NCBI GenBank assembly: GCA_014729455.1
Contig: WJJW01000070.1
Coordinates: 1 to 19,154 of the forward strand
From: Candidatus Eiseniibacteriota bacterium
Lineage (GTDB): Bacteria; Eisenbacteria; RBG-16-71-46; CAIMUX01; VGJL01
Length of the DNA stretch: 19,154 bases
Direction: 5' to 3'
The number at the start of each line of letters is the position of its first letter. Position 1 is the first letter of the stretch. Positions 1 to 7,058 of this stretch are shown here, piece by piece. A model generated the notes under the pieces. The model saw only the letters and a list, made by a program, of their open reading frames with translations. It ran no database searches and was not told where the DNA came from. The position numbers and the translations under genes are program-made.

Positions 1-447
1 GAACGAGACGATCCGGCCCTCCTTCGCCCGGACGGCGTCGATGATCCGCATCGCAGACATGTGGTCGATCCCCGGATCCACGCCGATCTCGTTCAGGATC
101 GTCACGCCGGCTTCCTTCGCCGGCCCGTCGAGCTTCTGCATCTCCTCTGAGACGTAGCTCGTCGTCACCATCTGCTTCTTGTTCTCGATGCAGATCCGGG
201 CGACGACCGGGTGGAACGTGAACGGCACCAGGCTGACCGAGAGATCGTGCTCCCGGATCAGCTCGGCGAGCTTCGTCTCGTCCTTCAGGTTCAGCTCGAT
301 CGCTCTCCCGTTCGGGTGTCCGTCGATCAGATTCTCGGCCTTCGAGACCGTACGGCTCGCGCACGTGAGGGAGTGCCCCTTGTCGAGGAGGTAGCGCACC
401 AACGGCCGCGCGACCAGCCCGGCTCCCAGGACCAGTACCTTCTTCAT
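1..447 (-). CDS. Saccharopine dehydrogenase, N-terminal part (runs off left edge)
   Basis: The first 149 residues are present; the gene continues past position 1, so roughly 250-300 residues are missing compared with the usual length of the family. It starts at ATG 445-447 behind a strong GGGAGGAGAG ribosome site. The N-terminus is a Rossmann fold, MKKVLVLGAGLVARPLVRYL, with the GAGLVA dinucleotide-binding turn at residues 8-13. Near the end of the visible part is NEIGVDPGIDHM, a hallmark of LYS9/AASS-type saccharopine dehydrogenases. The family oxidises saccharopine with NAD(P)+ to glutamate and 2-aminoadipate 6-semialdehyde in the cytoplasm. It lies 27 bp downstream of the lysine-ketoglutarate reductase gene on the same strand, which supports the degradative direction. 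Carboxynorspermidine dehydrogenase is a related family, but the neighbour argues against it. Confidence 0.9.
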   Translation of the reverse strand, partial: MKKVLVLGAGLVARPLVRYLLDKGHSLTCASRTVSKAENLIDGHPNGRAIELNLKDETKLAELIREHDLSVSLVPFTFHPVVARICIENKKQMVTTSYVSEEMQKLDGPAKEAGVTILNEIGVDPGIDHMSAMRIIDAVRAKEGRIVSF

Positions 448-474
448 TCTCTCCTCCCTTTCACCGCCCGGCTC

Positions 475-1782
475 TCACGGAGCCAAGTGCCGTCTCAGAT
501 ACTCGTAAGGAGGCGTCAGGTCCCCCCGATGCACGATGACCGCCCGCTTCAGCGATGCGGGCAGCTCCAGGGTTTTGAACTCGGCTCCCCAGTCGGCGCG
601 CGCAAGGGGATCGACCATCCCGCGAAGCGCATTGCTGAACGCCATCGACGCCTCCCGCGAGAACTCGCAGGGAAGGTTGTCGACCGCCATGATCGCCGGA
701 CCGGGCCCGGCCGAACCGGGCACCGCCGCGTCGGCCCCGGCATCGTAGACGAAGCACGGCTCGTCGGGCCGGGTGACGTGAAGCGTCGGCTCGATCCCTC
801 CCTCGATGTCGCAGCTGATGTCCCCGATCACGGCCAACCGGGCGGCGCCCCGTTCCCGATAGTGCTCCCCGACCCATCGCTTCGTCACCAGCCGCGGGTA
901 CCGCTCGTCCCAGTAGGTCGTGTTCACCAGCACGTCGAGGTGGGGAAGGTAATCGGCGAACCGGCCCTCGTAGCGTTCCGGACGTTCGTAGTAGTCCTGG
1001 AGGTCGAAGCGCCCCTCCTTCGGACGGACCATGTCCTCCTCGCGGAAGACGACCTTGAGCAGGACCGGGCCGTCCTCCCGGCGGATCGCCGCCGAAGCGA
1101 GATCGGCCGGAGAGACCTCGGCGACCGGCAGGCACGAGAGGATCTCCTGGGCGCCGCGCGAGACGTTGCCGTATCCGGCGATCCCGACGACGATCGGACG
1201 CAGTCCGGGATCCAGTTCCCCGCCGGCGATCCGCTCGCCGATCGACCGCAGATGCGCCATCGCCGCCTCGAGGCTCTCGTAGCGATACGCTGGCCGCACC
1301 TCCGCCAGCGGCGTCGTCCGATCCTCGGCCGCCCAGCGTGTCCCGAGGCAACGCAGCGTCTCGATCATCCCGGCGTAGCCGGCGTGGACGCCGAAGAAGA
1401 TCCGTCGCCGGCCCCGGTCGTCGAGGATCCGCTCGTAGTCGACGAGGCTGCAGCCGAGATCCAGCAGGCGCTGAAGCATCGGCAGGTTGTACGACTGGCC
1501 CTTGATGACGTGGGAGAAGTAGACGTACGTCTTCCCCTCTTGCAGCAGCTCGACGGGGACCTCCTTGACCGCGAAGACGATCTCGGCGGGATCGAGGTCC
1601 TCCTGGACCAGGATCCCCGCTTCCATGAACTCGTGATCGGCGTACGCGCGGTTGGCCGATGGCTGGACGAGGACGCGCAGTCCCAGCTCCCGCTGCAGCG
1701 CGGCCAGATCTTCGGGGATCAAGGGGACCCGCCGCTCCCACTCGTTCTTGTCCTCGCGGCGGATTCCGATCGTCCTCGGCAT
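475..1782 (-). CDS. Lysine-ketoglutarate reductase (saccharopine-forming), AASS N-domain type
   Basis: This 435-residue protein matches the lysine-2-oxoglutarate reductase half of eukaryotic bifunctional AASS. It belongs to the AlaDH/PNT-like fold. The N-terminal domain opens with IGIRREDKNEWERRVPL. K73 (in VKEVP) and H91 (in FSHVIKGQ) match the conserved Lys and His of the family. GYGNVSRGAQ near residue 200 is the nucleotide-binding turn, and WDERYPRLVTK and VDNLPCEFSREAS follow as in AASS. The enzyme condenses lysine with 2-oxoglutarate, using NADPH, to give saccharopine. ATG 1780-1782 is preceded by GGAGGGGGAG. It is the first gene of an operon with saccharopine dehydrogenase 27 bp downstream, so the two AASS activities are separate proteins here. 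It could have been called alanine dehydrogenase from the fold alone, but the FSHVIKGQ segment and the neighbour favour LKR. Confidence 0.9.
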   Translation of the reverse strand: MPRTIGIRREDKNEWERRVPLIPEDLAALQRELGLRVLVQPSANRAYADHEFMEAGILVQEDLDPAEIVFAVKEVPVELLQEGKTYVYFSHVIKGQSYNLPMLQRLLDLGCSLVDYERILDDRGRRRIFFGVHAGYAGMIETLRCLGTRWAAEDRTTPLAEVRPAYRYESLEAAMAHLRSIGERIAGGELDPGLRPIVVGIAGYGNVSRGAQEILSCLPVAEVSPADLASAAIRREDGPVLLKVVFREEDMVRPKEGRFDLQDYYERPERYEGRFADYLPHLDVLVNTTYWDERYPRLVTKRWVGEHYRERGAARLAVIGDISCDIEGGIEPTLHVTRPDEPCFVYDAGADAAVPGSAGPGPAIMAVDNLPCEFSREASMAFSNALRGMVDPLARADWGAEFKTLELPASLKRAVIVHRGDLTPPYEYLRRHLAP

Positions 1783-1826
1783 CTCCCCCTCCCCGGTCCC
1801 ATCCCGTCAACAGACCACCGCGCAAG

Positions 1827-1856
1827 AGGCTACGCCGCCGCTGGGCAACGTGTCAA
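1827..1856 (-). promoter_or_regulatory. Candidate sigma70-type promoter of the LKR/saccharopine dehydrogenase operon
   Basis: On the minus strand there is a perfect -35 TTGACA (complement of 1851-1856), an 18-bp spacer and a weak -10 TAGCCT (complement of 1827-1832). This would start transcription about 40 nt before the LKR start codon. The same TTGAC/TAGCCT pair with the same spacing occurs before the cyclodeaminase fusion gene. An imperfect inverted repeat, GTGTCAAC (1850-1857) and GTGGACAC (1874-1881), overlaps the -35 and could be an operator; it may be chance. Confidence 0.35.
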
Positions 1857-1940
1857 CTCGCCCGCTTCCCGCTGTGGACACCCTGCGCGTCGCTTCGCCA
1901 TCATGGCCGGTTGGCTTTGGCTGGACCAAGGAGCGTCTCG

Positions 1941-3110
1941 ATGCCGGACCCGGAGCGCACGATCTACCTCGACAACGCGGCGACCTCGCACCCGAAGCCG
2001 CCGGAGGTCGCCGAGGCGATCGTGGCGCATCTCGAGCGCCGCAACGCGAACCCGGGCCGGTCGGGGCACCGCCGCTCGATCGACGCCGCCCGGACGGTCC
2101 ACGAGGCGCGCGAGGCGATCGCCGCCCTCTTCGGGCTGGCGGATCCGCTCCGCGTCGTCCTCACCGCCAACGCGACCGAGTCGCTGAACCTGGCCCTGTT
2201 CGGACTCCTCGCGCCCGGGGACCACGTGGTCACGAGCGCGGTGGAGCACAACTCGGTGATGCGTCCGCTCCGGGCCCTCGAGGCCGAAGGCGTGACATCG
2301 ACCGCGGTTCCCTGCGATCCCGACGGCACGCTCGACCCGACCGAGATCGACCGGGCGATCCGCCCGGCCACGAAGGGGATCGTCCTGACCCACGCCTCGA
2401 ACGTCGTCGGCACGATCCTTCCGATCCGGGAGGCGGGCCGGATCGCGCGCGACCGGGGGCTCCTCCTCCTGGTCGATGCGGCGACGACCGCCGGCGCGCA
2501 GCCGATCGACGTCGACAGGGACGGGATCGACCTGCTCGCCATCACCGGCCACAAGGGGCTCCTCGGCCCGACCGGAACCGGCGCACTCCTCCTGGGGGAT
2601 CGGGTCGACGCGGAGACGATGCGTCCGCTGAAGCACGGCGGAACGGGAAGCCGGTCGGAAGAGGAGCAGCAACCGCCGTTCCTCCCCGACCGGTTCGAGG
2701 CGGGAACGCTCAACGCCGCCGGTCTGGCCGGACTGACCGCCGGGATCGGATGGATCCGCGAACGCGGGATCGACGCGATCCGCGCCCGCCAGGTCGAGGC
2801 GGTCCGCAGGCTGATCGACGGGCTGATGGCGATCGGCGGGGTCCGCGTCCATGGCACGAAGAATGCGGAACGGCAGATGGCCCCGGTCTCGATCACGATC
2901 GAAGGGCTCCCGCCGTCCGAGATCGGCCGCCGGCTCGACGCCGACTTCGGGATCCTCTGCCGGGTCGGGCTCCACTGCGCCCCCTCCGCGCACCGGGCGT
3001 TCGGAACGTTCCCGGACGGCACGGTTCGACTCGCTCCAGGGGTCTTCACCACCGACGAGGAGATCGACGCGACCCTGCTCGCCGTCGATCGGATCGCCGG
3101 GACCCGTTGA
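1941..3110 (+). CDS. Cysteine desulfurase-family protein (class V aminotransferase, EF2568 type)
   Basis: This 389-residue PLP enzyme starts at ATG 1941, seven bases after AAGGAG. It opens with IYLDNAATSHPKP, the class V substrate- and PLP-site signature. The PLP-binding lysine is K205 in ITGHKGLLGPTG. The presumed sulfur-accepting cysteine is C346 in RVGLHCAPSAH, followed by GTFPDGTVRLAPGVF. These C-terminal motifs are typical of the EF2568-like subfamily (TIGR01977) rather than of IscS or SufS. The subfamily is thought to move sulfur, and sometimes selenium, from cysteine to an acceptor. Known relatives are often near molybdenum-hydroxylase or selenium genes, but none are visible here, so the acceptor is unknown. 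The next gene begins 10 bp after its stop, so the two are probably co-transcribed. Confidence 0.88.
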   Translation: MPDPERTIYLDNAATSHPKPPEVAEAIVAHLERRNANPGRSGHRRSIDAARTVHEAREAIAALFGLADPLRVVLTANATESLNLALFGLLAPGDHVVTSAVEHNSVMRPLRALEAEGVTSTAVPCDPDGTLDPTEIDRAIRPATKGIVLTHASNVVGTILPIREAGRIARDRGLLLLVDAATTAGAQPIDVDRDGIDLLAITGHKGLLGPTGTGALLLGDRVDAETMRPLKHGGTGSRSEEEQQPPFLPDRFEAGTLNAAGLAGLTAGIGWIRERGIDAIRARQVEAVRRLIDGLMAIGGVRVHGTKNAERQMAPVSITIEGLPPSEIGRRLDADFGILCRVGLHCAPSAHRAFGTFPDGTVRLAPGVFTTDEEIDATLLAVDRIAGTR

Positions 3111-3120
3111 GGAGGCGGCG

Positions 3121-4281
3121 ATGTCCCCGCGGATGAACCGGCGTCTCGACGACTTCACGCAGTCCGACCTGCGCGCGATGACCCGCGCCTGCCGCGCGGT
3201 CGGAGGGATCAACCTCGCGCAGGGCTTGAGCGACCTTCCGACCCACCCGCTGGTCCAGGAAGGGGCGATCGAGGCGATCCGCGCCCACCACTCGACCTAC
3301 TCCCCGCAGGAGGGGATCCCGGAGCTGCGCGAGGCGATCGCGCGCAAGATGCGCGCCGACAACCGGCTCGCGTGCGACCCCGAGACGGAGGTGGTCGTCA
3401 CCGCGGGCGCGACCGGCGGGTTCACGGCCGCGGCGATGGCGCTCCTCGATCCCGGCGACGAGATGATCCTCTTCGAGCCGTACTATCCGTACCACCGCAA
3501 CGCGTTGATCGGCCTCGGCGCCGCGCCCATCGCCGTGCGGATGCAGGGGGATCGTTGCGCGATCGACGATGACGCCCTCGCCGCGGCGGTCACCGACCGG
3601 ACCAAGGCGATCGTCGTCTGCAACCCGGCCAACCCGCCCGGGAAGGTGTTCCGGCGCGACGAGCTCGAGCGGATCGCGCGGCTCTGCGTCGAGCGGGATC
3701 TCTTCGCGATCACCGACGAGATCTACGAGTACTACCTCTACGACGGCAACGAGCACGTCTCGCTGGCGACGCTGCCGGGGATGCGGGAACGGACGATCAC
3801 GATCTCCGGCTTCTCGAAGACCTTCCGGATCACCGGATGGCGGCTCGGCTACGTCGTCGCCGTGCCGGAGATCGCGCGCCGGATCGGCGTGGTGAACGAC
3901 GCGTTCTACGTCTGCGCCCCGACACCGCTGCAGTACGGCGCCGCGCGCGGGCTCGGCGTCGGCCGGTCCTACTACGTGGAGCTGCGCGAGAGCTACCAGC
4001 GCAAGCGGGATCTCCTCGCCCGCGCGGTCGAGGCGGCGGGGATGCGCCCGCTGATCCCGGAAGGGTGCTACTACCTGATGGCCGAGGTCTCCCGGCTCGG
4101 CTGGGGCGACGCGCGGACCGCGGCCCGGAAGCTGCTGGACACCGCCGGCGTCGCGGCGGTCCCCGGACGCGCCTTCTACGACGGCGACGAGGGGGATCGG
4201 TGGCTGCGGTTCTGCTTCGCGAAGGAGGACGCGGTCCTGGAGGAGGCGGCGCGGCGGCTGGAGAGGGTCGGCAGGATGTGA
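3121..4281 (+). CDS. Class I/II (fold type I) PLP-dependent aminotransferase
   Basis: The protein has 386 residues and starts at ATG 3121, five bases after GGAGG, directly behind the cysteine desulfurase gene. It has the canonical order of class I aminotransferase motifs: INLAQGLSDLPTHP at the N-terminus, TYSPQEGIPELREAI, the VTAGATGG phosphate-binding segment, CNPANPPGKV, TDEIYEYYLYDG, and SGFSKTFRITGWRLGY with the PLP lysine K233. A C-terminal arginine motif, WLRFCFAKED, binds the substrate carboxylate in this family. Sequence alone does not fix the substrate; aspartate, aromatic, methionine, kynurenine and 2-aminoadipate enzymes all share this plan. The divergent lysine-degradation operon makes 2-aminoadipate or a related amino acid an attractive but untested guess. 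It ends 24 bp from the convergent AbiE toxin gene. Confidence 0.9.
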   Translation: MSPRMNRRLDDFTQSDLRAMTRACRAVGGINLAQGLSDLPTHPLVQEGAIEAIRAHHSTYSPQEGIPELREAIARKMRADNRLACDPETEVVVTAGATGGFTAAAMALLDPGDEMILFEPYYPYHRNALIGLGAAPIAVRMQGDRCAIDDDALAAAVTDRTKAIVVCNPANPPGKVFRRDELERIARLCVERDLFAITDEIYEYYLYDGNEHVSLATLPGMRERTITISGFSKTFRITGWRLGYVVAVPEIARRIGVVNDAFYVCAPTPLQYGAARGLGVGRSYYVELRESYQRKRDLLARAVEAAGMRPLIPEGCYYLMAEVSRLGWGDARTAARKLLDTAGVAAVPGRAFYDGDEGDRWLRFCFAKEDAVLEEAARRLERVGRM

Positions 4282-4305
4282 ACGCGGTCCGGGTGGCCGG
4301 TGGGG

Positions 4306-5220
4306 TCAGCGCCACGGACCCCCGGGTTCCCAGCTCCCTTCCTTCGCTCGATCCCGGCGGAAATCCTCGAGCGCCGGCAGCAGGAACGCCTCGAGCAGGG
4401 GGCTGAACGTCTCCCCCGGTTTCTCCGGCGGATCGATTCTGGCGCGACGGGCGAACGCTCGGGTCTGGGCCGGACGGGATGGATTCTCCCAGTAGGCCCT
4501 CGTGAGACCGATGGGCGTGTCGGATGGATACGGGGTGCTCCGACGATCAAACGTTCGACGCACGGCCTCGACCAGCGTCCCGCGATCGAAGCGGCAGGTC
4601 GCTGCAAGATAGTGGAGATCGAAGAAGTCCTTGATCCGGCTGTTCCGATCTCCCAGGACGACGAGCGCCTCGAGCTTCTCTGCAACCAGCGCTTCCCGTG
4701 GATATGCCAGAATCTCGGGCTCGGGAAGATCGAGCAGGGAAGGGTAACGATGAGACTCCGGAGGCGGCCACACCGAGTCCGCCTGGCCGAGGTCGATCTG
4801 CAGCCCAAGCCTTGCTCGCCCGCAACCCGCGATCAGATTGGCCCGGACACCCGCGTAGTCCTCCTCCGCCCGGATCGCCTCGAGGCGGATCGACTTGCCG
4901 TCGAAGTCGATGCCATCCGGCTAGACGGGAATGGAGATGATCCTCTCGAGATCGCTCCGAATCGTCTCGTCTGTCCCAGCTCCCCGCCTCAGAAGATCGA
5001 GGTCTCTCGTCGCCCTGTAGGGTCGCTCCGACCAGAGCCGGAGGAGCATTGCGCCTTTGAGAATGAACCGATTACGAAGCCCCGATCTTCCGAGACGGTA
5101 GAGGAGGCGCTCGAGTGCATAGGAGGTCAGGAGCGTCTGATACTCGTCGCCCCCGAGCCGAGCCTGCTGAAGAAGGCGGGCCGCCACGGAGGCGGCCATG
5201 TTCTTCCTTCCTGAACTCAT
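4306..5220 (-). pseudogene. abiEii: AbiEii-type nucleotidyltransferase toxin gene, interrupted by an in-frame TAG
   Basis: Reading 5220 to 4306 gives one frame of 304 codons before the terminal TGA, broken only by TAG at 4921-4923 (codon 100). The first part has the nucleotidyltransferase motifs FILKGAMLLRLW (K55-G56) and RATRDLDLL (D73, D75). The part after the stop continues without a frameshift: PDGIDFDGKSIRLEAIRAEE, then LQIDLGQAD, AYPREALVAEKLEALV and NSRIKDFFDLHYL, the conserved Lys and KDFFD motifs of AbiEii/AbiGii (DUF1814) toxins. Family members usually have glutamate before the DG, so GAG to TAG by one base change is the simplest explanation. The start overlaps the antitoxin stop as ATGA. 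AbiEii toxins transfer nucleotides to RNA targets and cause growth arrest or phage abortive infection. This copy should give a 99-residue fragment unless TAG is read through or the stop is a sequence error. Confidence 0.88.
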
Positions 5221-5819
5221 GCCATCGCATCCAGATAAGGTTGCAGGACGCGCGTCACCCTGCAGATCCGCGCGAACCGCGCGAGGTCGGTCGCTCCGCC
5301 TCGGTACCGCCGACTGAAGTCGCGAAGCGCTTCGACGGCAACATCGATGCCGATCTTGTTGCGGTATTTGAAACAATCGGCCACCGTCTTCGCGGCAGAA
5401 TAGACGCGCACCTCCACCTTCTCGATCTGGTGGACCTCGATCCCCTCGGAGAACGCGGGGCCGGAAAACCTTGCCACTCGCAGGCGCGGGCTCTCGAGCC
5501 TGGGTTTCCGCGCTTTCTCGGGGAGCGCGACCCAGACATCGGCCGGGGATTGAGTCGTCAACTCGTGGAACCGGAGAGCGGTCAGGAGACAGAAGACCCC
5601 TGAAGGCACACGCTTCGCGACGTACGCCAGCGTGTGCTCCGCCGTGGGGACGTGCCGGGCCGTCGTGTAAACTCCCCGCGCCACGCGCTCCACAAGCCCC
5701 TCGCGTAGCAGCCGATAGAGAACGCTCCGCGAGATGCCGCGCGCTTCGAGGTCCGAGGGGCGCACGATGCCCATCGACCTGATGATCCGGAGCACCCGTA
5801 CCCTCGTCATCTGATCCAT
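5217..5819 (-). CDS. abiEi: AbiEi-type antitoxin / transcriptional autorepressor
   Basis: This 200-residue protein matches AbiEi antitoxins in length and plan. It has a winged-helix N-terminus (about residues 5-52: IVRPSDLEARGISRSVLYRL, then VERVARGVYTT), a middle segment with CLLTALRFHELTTQSP and VWVALP, and a C-terminal segment with VYSAAKTVADCFKYRNKIG and VAVEALRDF. Known AbiEi proteins neutralise the AbiEii nucleotidyltransferase and repress their own promoter by binding inverted repeats. The toxin gene follows with an ATGA overlap. No good ribosome site precedes ATG 5817-5819 (or the second ATG at codon 4), so translation may depend on a very short leader. G+C is lower than in flanking genes: 31 of 60 bases in 5341-5400 against 45 of 60 in 3301-3360, both counted by hand. 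That fits horizontal gain. Confidence 0.9.
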   Translation of the reverse strand: MDQMTRVRVLRIIRSMGIVRPSDLEARGISRSVLYRLLREGLVERVARGVYTTARHVPTAEHTLAYVAKRVPSGVFCLLTALRFHELTTQSPADVWVALPEKARKPRLESPRLRVARFSGPAFSEGIEVHQIEKVEVRVYSAAKTVADCFKYRNKIGIDVAVEALRDFSRRYRGGATDLARFARICRVTRVLQPYLDAMA

Positions 5820-5832
5820 ACTGACCAGAGCA

Positions 5833-5870
5833 CAAAACGTCGGGGGTTAGACACAACCCCCGACGTTTTG
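5833..5870. promoter_or_regulatory. Perfect 16-bp inverted repeat upstream of abiEi (candidate operator)
   Basis: The arms CAAAACGTCGGGGGTT (5833-5848) and AACCCCCGACGTTTTG (5855-5870) are exact reverse complements around a 6-base spacer. GAG/CTC (5828-5830, 5873-5875) extends the symmetry after two mismatches. It lies 13 bp upstream of the AbiEi start codon, where an autoregulatory operator is expected. The arms also have a G+C core followed by TTTT on either strand. It could therefore alternatively or additionally act as a terminator for the lipoprotein operon that reads leftward and ends at 5948. Confidence 0.7.
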
Positions 5871-5947
5871 CTCTCGCCCGTTCCGCGGCGCCGAAGGGGG
5901 AAGAGACCACGCCGTCATCCGCTCGGCCGGTTCAGATCGAGCCCCCC

Positions 5948-6511
5948 CTACTCCACCAACCAGATCTCGACCTTCCGCTCGCGGGACTGCTTGATCTTCT
6001 CGTCCTCGCGGGCGATCGAGTAGGCGTCTCCGAAGCTGCTCACCTCGACCCGCTCCGGGCCGATGCCGAGAGTCGAGAGGAATCCGCGGACCGCCTCGGC
6101 ACGCCGGAGACCGAGCTGCTCGGCGTTTCCGGACTCCTGGACCCGGTCGGCGAATCCGACCGCCGCCAACCGGAAGTCCGACTCGCCCTCCAGTCTGCGG
6201 ATCGCGTCGCGTGTCGCGCCGATCGCCTCCTGCTTCAGGCTGTTCGACCCGCGCTCGAACCCGAACGAGACGAGCATCCGCGTCGGCGTCCCCTCGAGCG
6301 GCGGAGAAGGGATCTTGTCGTACCGCCACTCGGTCTCCAGGCTGCCAGGCTCGCCCGTCTCCTGACCGACCGGCGGCGGCGCCTCGGGATCCGACTTCGT
6401 CTTCTTCGAGCAGCCCCCCGCCAGCACCCCCACGATCAGCAGAACGAACATCAGCAGGGATGCGAGAAGAGAGGCCCTCGTGGACCAGCGCACGGTTCGA
6501 GTGCGGCTCAT
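5948..6511 (-). CDS. OmpA-family peptidoglycan-binding lipoprotein
   Basis: The protein has 187 residues. It starts at ATG 6509-6511 behind GGAGGAGGA and overlaps the stop of the upstream gene (ATGA). The N-terminus is a lipoprotein signal: a basic stretch, a hydrophobic core (SLLMFVLLIVGVLAGG) and C34 as the likely lipidated cysteine. The -3 residue is Ala rather than the more usual Leu. A low-complexity linker follows. Residues from about 75 are an OmpA C-terminal domain, with GFADRVQESGNAEQLGLRRAEAV and the final SRERKVEIWLV. Such domains bind diaminopimelate-containing peptidoglycan and tether the outer membrane to the wall. Pal is the closest general analogue, but no tol genes are nearby, so it should not be called Pal. 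Confidence 0.85.
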   Translation of the reverse strand: MSRTRTVRWSTRASLLASLLMFVLLIVGVLAGGCSKKTKSDPEAPPPVGQETGEPGSLETEWRYDKIPSPPLEGTPTRMLVSFGFERGSNSLKQEAIGATRDAIRRLEGESDFRLAAVGFADRVQESGNAEQLGLRRAEAVRGFLSTLGIGPERVEVSSFGDAYSIAREDEKIKQSRERKVEIWLVE

Positions 6512-6915
6512 CGGGATCCTCCTCCTCCCGGGAGAGGGGAGATCCCCTCCTCCCGATCCAATCGACGCTCCACGAGCGTGACCTCGTATGCGGTGATCAG
6601 TCCGGCCACGCGGGACATCCCGCGTACCTCCACCCGGTCCCCGATCCGCAGCTCGGCGATCCCGACGGGAGATCCATCGGCCGTCCGCACGACCCGATCC
6701 TCCCTCACGACGATGCGCCACGTCTCGTACCGGTTCGTCTCCTTGACCGTGATGGTCCGACCCTCCGGATCGAGGTCGACGATCACCGCCGGCAAGTACT
6801 CGACGGTCGCGGGCGGGATCCGATCGGGATCCTGCCCCGGTCGCGGGGCGCCCGCGCACCCGAGCAGACAGAATAACGCAACGCTCCAACAGATCCAGAC
6901 CCGTTCGCTGGCCAC
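6508..6915 (-). CDS. Small lipoprotein with a predicted beta/OB-like domain
   Basis: The protein has 135 residues and starts at GTG 6913-6915, eight bases after GGAGGG. The signal peptide ends in CLLGC, with C20 as the predicted lipidated cysteine. The mature part has alternating beta-strand-like segments: AVIVDLDPEGRTITVKE, TWRIVVREDRVVRT, ELRIGDRVEVRG and AYEVTLVE. This pattern resembles DUF5666/OB-fold lipoproteins of unknown function (inference from pattern only). The C-terminus runs into Pro/Gly-rich sequence that also encodes the ribosome site of the OmpA-family gene. The ATGA overlap implies translational coupling, so the two lipoproteins are probably made together in the cell envelope. 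Confidence 0.75.
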   Translation of the reverse strand: MASERVWICWSVALFCLLGCAGAPRPGQDPDRIPPATVEYLPAVIVDLDPEGRTITVKETNRYETWRIVVREDRVVRTADGSPVGIAELRIGDRVEVRGMSRVAGLITAYEVTLVERRLDREEGISPLPGGGGSR

Positions 6916-6992
6916 CGGGCGCTCCCTCCTCCTGGCCGTCCCGCCTTCAGCGTACCGCGCTTCCGCTTCCCGCGCCGCCGCCGCGTGCCGTC

Positions 6993-7022
6993 TTGACCGC
7001 TCCGCCGCCCGCCCCGTAGCCT
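6993..7022 (+). promoter_or_regulatory. Candidate promoter of the formimidoyltransferase-cyclodeaminase gene
   Basis: A -35 TTGACC (6993-6998), 18-bp spacer and -10 TAGCCT (7017-7022) lie 36 bp before the start codon. The -10 hexamer and spacing equal those proposed for the LKR operon, which raises confidence in both. The rest of the 143-bp divergent region (6916-7058) is very GC-rich, and no clear promoter for the lipoprotein operon was found in it. Confidence 0.4.
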
Positions 7023-7058
7023 CGGATCCAGCTTCAGGGAGGGGAAAGGAGGGTGAGG

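Noticed and set aside
211..2187. Long plus-strand open frame over the lysine-degradation genes
   Set aside because: Its translation is rich in Arg/Asp/Pro without motifs, and it overlaps two minus-strand genes with clear family motifs and good ribosome sites. Long antisense frames are expected at this G+C.
4306..5870. AbiE region as a larger novel phage-defence island
   Set aside because: Only the known two-gene AbiE module is present, and its toxin is broken. The neighbours on both sides are ordinary metabolic and envelope genes, with no integrase, att site or other defence gene.
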